Shown in pieces: positions 57,138 through 64,000 of a DNA stretch of 64,000 nt. The notes under the pieces were generated by a model that was given only the letters and a program-made list of their open reading frames with translations, was not told where the DNA came from and ran no database searches. The position numbers were made by a program, and so were the translations under genes. The DNA lies in the NCBI GenBank assembly GCA_037176845.1, contig JAYKXP010000005.1, positions 1 to 64,000 of the forward strand, in the 5' to 3' direction. Origin of the DNA: Paramarasmius palmivorus (Eukaryota; Basidiomycota; Agaricomycetes; Agaricales; Marasmiaceae). Within the stretch, counting starts at the first letter, position 1. Every line of letters begins with the position of its first letter.

Positions 57138-59550
57138 ATGGCCGACGAGACGGACGTTTTCGCTGCCATGGGCATTGCTGGCTTTGGGAAGGCGGCGCCC
57201 AAGAGACAGCTCGACCCCAAACGCTTCGACAAGACGAAGCGAGGTTCCGTGAGTGCCTTATTGTGTTTTTGCGGCTTTCGAAACTAATCCTCATACTATT
57301 AGGCAGCTACTGAGAAGAAGCCTAGCGGAGAAACGGAATTACCCCAATCTAGCTCGTCAAAAGAAACTCAACCAGAACCCTCGTCTTCGAAGAGTATCAC
57401 AGAAGAAGAAAAGTCACAGGTTAGCGCGGAGAACGTAGAAGCAGAGGACCTTGAGGAACCTGAATACGACCCTTCAGACGCTGAAGACGACAGCGATTCA
57501 CCCACATTCCCAATCACCCATGAACTCGTTCTCAAAGATCACACCAAGGTTGTTTCTGCGCTAGCGATGGATGCTTCGGGTGCTCGAATCGTCTCTGGCT
57601 CTCACGACTATGATTGCAAGTTGTGGGATTTTGGTGGTATGACAATGGATCCCAAGCCTTTCAAGAGCTGGGAACCTGCTGGTTCTTATCATGTATGTGC
57701 ACATGCACTGATAATAGTCGGGTTTTACTGAAATATACTTTCCACAGATTCATGATATCCGGTTCTCCCATGACAGCCAGAAATTCCTTGTAATATCTGG
57801 AACTACGCAAGCCAAGCTGTACGATAGGGATGGAGAGGAAGTGTACGTCATGTTCAGTTGTCTGGAGAACGGGATAGCCTCACCTGACTATCAGGGCAAC
57901 CTTCATCAAAGGGGATCCATATATCCGTGATATGAAGCACACGTCGTGAGTGCGCCATTTTATTTTTGCTGTCCGCTGTCCCTGACCTCGCCCTGGTACC
58001 GAAACTAGTGGCCACGTTGGCGAGCTCACATCATGTTGCTGGCACCCGAAAGACTCGCAAACCTTCATCACTTCGTCGGCTGATTCAACCATACGGTGCG
58101 CTCGGAGTCGCTCCATATCATACCTGTCACCGCCCGGTCTAATATTCTTGTTGCCATCAGGATCTGGGACGTTGAGAATAAACGAAAGCAAAAGTCGGTA
58201 ATCGTTGTCAAATCAAAGGAGCGGGGTGCTAGAACCAAGGTGATGTCATGTGCATATTCGCCCGATGGAGGCCTCATCGCAGGAGGTGAGTGGTATGGAA
58301 TGTTTGAGGAACTGTTCAGCCTAATGACATGACGTCGTAGTATGCCTAGACGGGGCTTTTCATATGTGGAATACGAGTTCCAACTTTGTGAGGCCCAATC
58401 TATCTATTGAAGGGGCTCATGCGAAGCAGTCTGAAACGGGTTCAACGGTCTTCTCAGTAGATGGACGCACGGTCCTTACGAGGGGCGGAGACGACACCGT
58501 GAAACGTGAGTGATGTTCCCTGAATGTAAACCGAAAACAGCTGACAGCGTCGTATCAGTATGGGATATACGATCATTCAAGAAGCCCCTTGCTGTTCGCG
58601 ATGACCTGGCAACGCTTTATCCCAACACCAATGCCGTTTTCAGCCCCGACGAGAAATATATTGTTACAGGCGCTGGTGCGACGCAGAAGGGAGGAAAGGG
58701 TCGTCTGATGTTCCTGAGCAGAGAGAACCTGGAGAGCGTCAAAGAACTAGAAGTCGACTCCACACCAGTGAGAGTTTTCTGGCATTCCAAGATCAATCAG
58801 GTATGTTCTTCTTTTCATTAAAGTGTTTCACAAGATGGGATTAACGTACTGCCGCAGATAGTGACTGGACTTTCAAACGGCCAGATATGTGTGCTGTATT
58901 CGCCTACAACATCCTTGAATGGTGCAAAACTGTTGTTGAACAAGGGACCACCAAGAAAGGTTACGGTAGAAGACATGTCGGATGCATTGGCTGCGCCAAC
59001 GATTCTTACACCACATGCATTGCCGATGTTCCGAGATGGGGATGGTATAGCTAGAGGTAGTAAGCGGAAGAGAGATAAGGACAGAATGGATCCTCGGAAG
59101 AGCAGGCGCCCAGAACTTCCAGTTACGGGGCCAGGGAAAGGAGGGCGTGTTGGAGCCAGTGCGACGCAGCACGTTGTCCAGAACCTGGTGCGGGACACAA
59201 CACGGGACGAAGATGTGAGTTTGTCTTACTGTGTTTTGCTTATGTCATGTCGTGGGCGATGCACCTCGAGGTGGTCGACGTCGTTACTAATTGCTCGTTT
59301 GCCTTCTATTTTAGCCTCGAGAAGCATTGCTCAAGTACGCAAAGGCTGGAGAAGAAGACCCTCAATGGACTGCAGGTGAGTACCTCGCTCTGACTCCTGG
59401 CCGCCAGTGACACGTGTCACTTTGGGTGTTTGCTCCGCATGCTGACGCGTCTCCCGAAACTTTTTTTACGCAGCATGGCGCCAGAACCAGCCAAAGCCTG
59501 TCTTTGCAAATGCACCAGATCAAGAAGAAGAGGAGGAGGAAGAGAAATGA
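57138..59550 (+). CDS. WD40-repeat protein, WDR70-like
   Basis: ATG 57138 starts MADETDVFAAMGIAGFGKAAPKRQLDPKRFDKTKRGS, the WDR70-type N-terminus, followed by an acidic Ser/Glu stretch. WD repeats follow: HTKVVSALAMDASGARIVSGSHDYDCKLWDFGGM, IHDIRFSHDSQKFLVISGTTQAKLYDRDG, HVGELTSCCWHPKDSQTFITSSADSTIRIWDV, MSCAYSPDGGLIAG, FSVDGRTVLTRGGDDTVKLWDIRSFKKPL and NAVFSPDEKYIVTGAG. The C-terminus has a basic KRKRDKDRMDPRKSRR patch and TQHVVQNLVRDTTRDEDPREALLKYA, and ends in a run of Glu before TGA 59548-59550. WDR70 homologues act in chromatin and H2B ubiquitylation near DNA breaks; that is family knowledge. Confidence 0.87.
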
Positions 59551-59911
59551 GGCGACGAATGAAGGGCTTTTAGAGAAGAAAAAAGGAGTCCGACTCTACC
59601 CGAACTTTGTCTTTGACAAGGGGGATGGGCACACTTGGGTATACTGGGCGTTGTTGGGAACGATGAAAAGGGCAGCGCTGGTCAAGGAGTGTCTTTTTTC
59701 ACAAAGATTGGATGTATTTCAGGAGGTCTGAGCGAATATAAGCGACAGAGAGACCCTCTGAGATTTGTCCCTGTATAGCTGTATATGGAAGGGATGGATT
59801 AAACAAGGCCAAATAAAAGACCTTCAAAAGGCCAGCACCTTTGAAACTCCGCTTGAGCCTCGCAGGAACGAAAACTTTCCACCGTCACACTTGTGACAGT
59901 CACACCTTCCC
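59551..59911. other. Intergenic between tandem + strand genes
   Basis: Contains the WDR70-like 3' flank and the BET gene promoter. Frames here continue from the preceding exon out of frame. Nothing else is supported. Confidence 0.45.
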
Positions 59912-62632
59912 CATGAACGACCGTGTCCAAGTCCACGAAACCATCGTCAACGGCGTCGAGAAAACCAATGGCGTTCACGAGCCTCATTCACCAATATCAC
60001 CCGTCGACATCGTCGTCGACCAAGAGAACCAAGATCCAGAGAGCAATGTTCGTAGCGAACCTTTGAAGCCCTTATCCAACAGTCACGCTCTCAAAGACGC
60101 GTCGCTCGTTCCTCAGGTCGCCTCTCCTCAGGATCCAGGTTTGTTATTCTCGTTCATTTGCTTCTGCTGACCGTATTAATCCAGTTTGTTTCAAGATTCT
60201 ATCCCAATTGACCCCCCGACCGGCACACCACCACCGCCAACCGGTGAACTCTTGGAAGAGGTCCGCATTGCCGAGAACCAGACCCCAGATATATCACAAC
60301 CTCTCAATGGATCACATACAAACGGTGTAGACGTTGTAATGGGCGACCACGACGACCATACGCCAGTAACCACACCAGGATTGTCGAGTTCAGCCACCGC
60401 CGACTCAATTGGAGTATCGACATCACACACAACGCCCAACGAAGGTCCAGGAGACGAGGAGGATGGACAAAGGCCTGCAAAGAGAGCGAGGGTACATTCT
60501 GATGCCGATAGGGCGTCCATTGCACATGTAAGCCCCATTTTTTCATGGGCATCGCTTACGATGCTGACCTCGTTCTCGCAAAGTCTGCTACTCCACCACC
60601 TCAGTCGACCATTACATCATCATCTAATGGCACGACTCCTGTTCCTCTTCCATCTGCTACTGCAGAAAGCTCACCCCCCACCAACAACCACCGACTCGAT
60701 GATCACAGACTCCGTATCCACACCACAACAGCCACAACATTTCTTCTCTTCATCTGAGGCTACGCTGAATGTACAGCAATACCGCTTTTGTCAGTCGACA
60801 ATACGGACACTAAAGAAGATGAAAGACGCCGGTCCCTTCCTCAGACCTGTCGACCCCGTCGCTCTCAATATTCCTCATTACCCTTCCATCATCAAGAATC
60901 CCATGGATTTCTCTACTGTCGAACGCAAACTCACTGCTTCCAATCCTGCCAAACCCGACTCCAACCCTGCAAATCCACGTTACTCTAACGCGGACGAGTT
61001 CATCGCAGACATCAGATTGATTTTCCAAAACTGTGTAGCGTTCAATGGTCCCGACCATGTTGTCACGGCGATGGGAAGACGTGTTGAGGAGGTGTTTGAT
61101 AAACAGATAAAGAACCTACCACCTGCAGAGGTTGGTTTTATTCGCATTTTTGTAGCGCGCTTCTCTTAGCTGACTTTTCATTCAGTCTCCAAAACCTGTA
61201 GTCGTCAAGAAGCAGTCGACACCGCCTCGCCCAATCGCTGCTCCACCACCTCCAGTTCCTGTTGCAAAGAAGACACAACAACCACGAAGACCCTCAACGT
61301 CTGTGCCCGTCATCCGTCGGTCGGATGCACAACCCGATCCTGTAGGTCGTCCAAAACGCGAAATTCACCCTCCACCTCCGAAAGATTTGGCTTACGCCGA
61401 TGCTCCGAAGAAACCTAGGAAATCTCGGCCTATGAAAGATGATGGCACTATTGAACAACTCAAGTTCTGTCACCGTGTGCTCGCCGACCTTCACAAAAAG
61501 CAGTACTACCACATTGCCAATCCCTTCTATGAGCCAGTCGGTCAGTATATGGTGAACCACTGTAACATCCAACGTTGATATCTCTTCCTAGATTGGGTCA
61601 AGCTGGAGATTCCGTCTTATCCCAAGGTCATCAAGAGGCCAATGGATTTGTCTACGATGCGGAGAAAACTAGAGCAGAACGAGTACTCAAGTGCGGAAAA
61701 GTTTGCCGACGACTTCAAGCTGATGATACGGAACTGCTTCCATTTCAACCCTGCCGGCACCCCTGTGAATCAGGCAGGCATTGAACTTCAGCGTCTGTTC
61801 GATGAGAAGTGGAGAAACCTTCCAAAACCTCACCAAAGCGTCAGTGATGACGAAGATGATGTCGATGAGGACAGTGAGAACGACCACGAGCGTAAGTGCT
61901 TGCATTTCCTATGGTACTCGTACGTTCCCTAATTATGCGGGCATTCAGGCCAAATTCAAAACATCGAGAGAGAGATTGAAAGCCTTCGTGGAACGCTCAC
62001 CGCGATCAAGCAGCAGAAGGACAAGAAGAAGAAGAAGGAAAAGAAGGAGAAACCACCTGTTCCCTCCACTTCGAAGGCCGTCTCCAAGCCACCCAAGGCG
62101 TCATCGGGCAAGAAGAAGACCAAGAAGAACGTTACCGACGACGACGTCTTATCGTTTGAGCAGAAGAAGGATCTCAGTGAGGCCATTGCGACGCTGGAGG
62201 GCAGCAAGTTGGAGAGAGTGATTCAGATCATTCACGAGGGTGTTCCTGAGATACGAGACGTGAGATTATTTTCTCGATGAATGAGTTCATTTTACTGATT
62301 ATCATATTTAGAGTACCGAAGAAATAGAACTCGAGATAGACACTCTACCAGCGCCTGTGCTCACGAAGCTGTACAACTTTGTCATTAGGCCGATGAAGGC
62401 AGCACCGCCCAAACGGAATCGTCCTGGGAAAGGTACTGGTACCGGAGGCTTGAAGCGGAAGAGTATGGATGAAGACGTGGAGGCCGAGAAGATTCGTCAG
62501 CTCGAGCAGAGAATGGCTTTATTCGAGCAAGGAACAAGCGGCGCAGCATCGGCACCTGTTGCACAACGTCACGACAGCGACCAATCTTCAGACTCGAGCT
62601 CAGACTCGGATTCTGGGAGTGATTCGGATTGA
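59912..62632 (+). CDS. BDF1: BET-family double bromodomain protein, Bdf1-like
   Basis: Binds acetylated histone H4 and links TFIID or chromatin complexes. ATG 59912 starts MNDRVQVHETIVNG. Bromodomain 1 is QYRFCQSTIRTLKKMKDAGPFLRPVDPVALNIPHYPSIIKNPMDFSTVERKL...NCVAFNGPDH. Bromodomain 2 is LKFCHRVLADLHKKQYYHIANPFYEPVDWVKLEIPSYPKVIKRPMDLSTMRRKL...NCFHFNPAGT. Acetyl-lysine-reading Asn residues are present in both (NGPDH, NPAGT). The ET domain is LSFEQKKDLSEAIATLEGSKLERVIQIIHEGVPEI...EIELEIDTLPAPVLTKLYNFV. A Lys-rich coiled coil precedes ET, and a Ser/Asp tail ends at TGA 62630-62632. About seven introns. Confidence 0.95.
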
Positions 62633-62959
62633 TCGTCCTGTTACATCTGTGTTCTTTTTCGGTTTCGTTCGTGTGTTTATAGGTTCACCTTTTTCTTCCG
62701 TTTATCTTACATTATATGGACCTCATTGTGGGCCATTTCCTTTGGTTTCTCGCCTTCGAGACCCTTCTCTCCTACCCTCAAGATTCCTCCTACATTCCGC
62801 GACACATAATTAGCGAGGGCCTTCGAAGGGGATGTAAATCTTGTTAGTTGAAGTTGTAATTTGTCCTTTTGCGTCTCAATACAAGTACAGTAGTCCATAT
62901 GATACTTGACTTCAAAATCAACGAAGGTATTCAATCAAACCGTGGTGTGCACGTTGAGA
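62633..62959. other. Convergent intergenic region
   Basis: T-rich 3' flank of the BET gene and the 3' flank of the zinc-finger gene on the other strand. No gene is seen. Confidence 0.5.
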
Positions 62960-64000
62960 CTACCTACGCTTGGCATTCTTCTTTTGAAACTGTTGCCAGC
63001 CACGACCTGGGTCGCTCGACTTGGCGGATGATTTCGTAGTGTTTGTCGATGCTACCTGTGGTTTGGAATTCGGTACCGGTGCCTGCTGCGTATTGTCAGC
63101 TAGAAGAGGAGGCTGTGGTGCGGGAGGTAAAGGTGTAGAAAGGGCTGTAGAAGATGCTGAGGTCTCCAAAGATGTCCAACCCCCTGTACGAAACGCTGGC
63201 ATGTGTTGTGATGTGGCAGCACTGCCTGAAGATGTTGGTTGCACAATCGCAGCTGGAGGCGGGGGCGGCGGTGATTGGACGGGAGGTGCTGGCTCTGGTG
63301 GGGCAGGACCAGGATTGGTAATGGAAGAGGAAGATGAACCAACAGTGGCCCAGCCAGATTTTTTGAATCCGGACGAGCTAGAAGCGGTATTAGTCACCGA
63401 TGACCAACCACCGCTACCGCTACTAGTATTGGTGCCGATAGATTCCAAAGACGCTGCAGGCGTGGCCAGACTCGACAACTGAGTCGAGGACTGTTTCGAT
63501 ATCTTTATACCACTGGCAGCGGCTAGCTTCCTGAGCTCCTTTTCCTCGCGCTTCCGTTCCTTTTCCTTCCGCTTGTCAATTTCTTCCTGAGGCTTCAGTC
63601 GCATGTTCGCTTGCATATCTTTGGCGCGAGCCTTGTGATGATGCGCGTACGAGTTGGTATGTTCATCGTACTGAGCAACATTCTGAAACTGTTTATCGCA
63701 CAGAGTGCAATAGAAAGCCCGAAGGGTGTCAGATATCTCGGAAGCAAGGGCTGTACGCCGTGCGACTGCATCCTGTAGATAATCAAATGTGAACAGAAAG
63801 CTTATATATGACGCATGATGGTAACAAACCTCCCGAGCTTGACGCTGTTGTTCGGTTTCCTTCTGCTGACGTTCAGAATCTAATTCTCTCCGCTGAGACA
63901 CGGTGCTCTCTATCATGCGGACGTCTTGAGTATTCTTCCCGATTCCTGTGGAGTCGGCCTTCATTTGAAAGGGTATTGGGTCAACACGAGCTGCAAGTAC
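62960..64000 (-). CDS. C2H2 zinc-finger protein, GPATCH8/ZNF804-like, cut by window edge
   Basis: The frame runs from the right edge to TAG 62960-62962. An acceptor-like ttgcag near 63991 may mark the exon start, giving ARVDPIPFQMKADSTGIGKNTQD. After one intron (63771-63829) comes a single C2H2 finger, FYCTLCDKQFQNVAQYDEHTNSYAHHHKARAKDM, then a Lys/Glu-rich helix (EEIDKRKEKERKREEKELRKLAAASGIKI) and a long Ser/Pro-rich low-complexity tail with repeated GGWSSV / SGWATV / GGWTSL / RGWQQF Trp motifs. The finger plus basic helix order matches the G-patch zinc-finger family, but the G-patch would lie outside the window. Nuclear RNA-related function is likely. Confidence 0.78.
   Translation of the reverse strand, partial: VLAARVDPIPFQMKADSTGIGKNTQDVRMIESTVSQRRELDSERQQKETEQQRQAREVCYHHASYISFLFTFDYLQDAVARRTALASEISDTLRAFYCTLCDKQFQNVAQYDEHTNSYAHHHKARAKDMQANMRLKPQEEIDKRKEKERKREEKELRKLAAASGIKISKQSSTQLSSLATPAASLESIGTNTSSGSGGWSSVTNTASSSSGFKKSGWATVGSSSSSITNPGPAPPEPAPPVQSPPPPPPAAIVQPTSSGSAATSQHMPAFRTGGWTSLETSASSTALSTPLPPAPQPPLLADNTQQAPVPNSKPQVASTNTTKSSAKSSDPGRGWQQFQKKNAKRR

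Overview
The window is fungal nuclear DNA, most likely from a mushroom-forming basidiomycete (Agaricomycetes). Genes carry many 45-65 bp GT-AG introns and lie close together on both strands. They include families typical of this group: UstYa/DUF3328-like proteins, a 7-TM orphan membrane protein, a GH3 beta-glucosidase split by microexons and a tiny Cys-rich metallothionein. All gene models here come from reading frames, splice sites and family knowledge; nothing was run against a database.

Accessory half (1-16.3 kb). A six-gene block occurs twice in direct orientation: copy A at about 533-7110 and copy B at about 8597-16290. Each block holds, in order, a 7-TM membrane protein (-), an uncharacterised type II membrane protein (+), a small secreted Cys-rich protein with a beta/gamma-crystallin-like pattern (-; duplicated again in copy B), a canonical UstYa-like protein with two HxxHC motifs (+), a second UstYa-like protein with degenerate motifs (-), and a 58-59 aa secreted peptide (-) whose reading frame appears only after a 58-nt intron is removed. 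The peptide ends in a conserved C-terminus, CLxGRDRTGISxC plus one residue. Its eight-residue GRDRTGIS block is unchanged between copies although six of the eight codons differ, all synonymously. Precursor-like peptide, two UstYa homologues and membrane proteins together look like an undescribed ribosomal-peptide (RiPP-like) or secreted-peptide system. The duplication breakpoint lies inside the 3' end of a purine nucleoside permease-like gene, leaving a frameshifted stub at the start of copy B.

Conserved half (16.6-64 kb). Housekeeping genes follow: branched-chain aminotransferase, 6-phosphogluconolactonase, Rab7/Ypt7, Atg16, Dsn1/Mis13, Pub1/TIA1-like RNA-binding protein, prohibitin-1, ASNSD1-like protein, 6-phosphogluconate dehydrogenase, a long uncharacterised Pro/Ser-rich coiled-coil protein, Osh3-like oxysterol-binding protein, secreted GH3 beta-glucosidase, RBM26/27-like RNA-binding protein, Mph1/FANCM helicase, a trypsin-fold protease with a likely mitochondrial presequence, metallothionein, proteasome beta-3 (Pup3), WDR70-like WD40 protein, a BET double-bromodomain protein, and the C-terminal part of a C2H2 zinc-finger protein cut by the right edge.

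Two oxidative pentose-phosphate enzymes (6-phosphogluconolactonase, 6-phosphogluconate dehydrogenase) lie 11 kb apart without being adjacent. Otherwise the conserved half shows no functional clustering. The biological interest is concentrated in the duplicated block.
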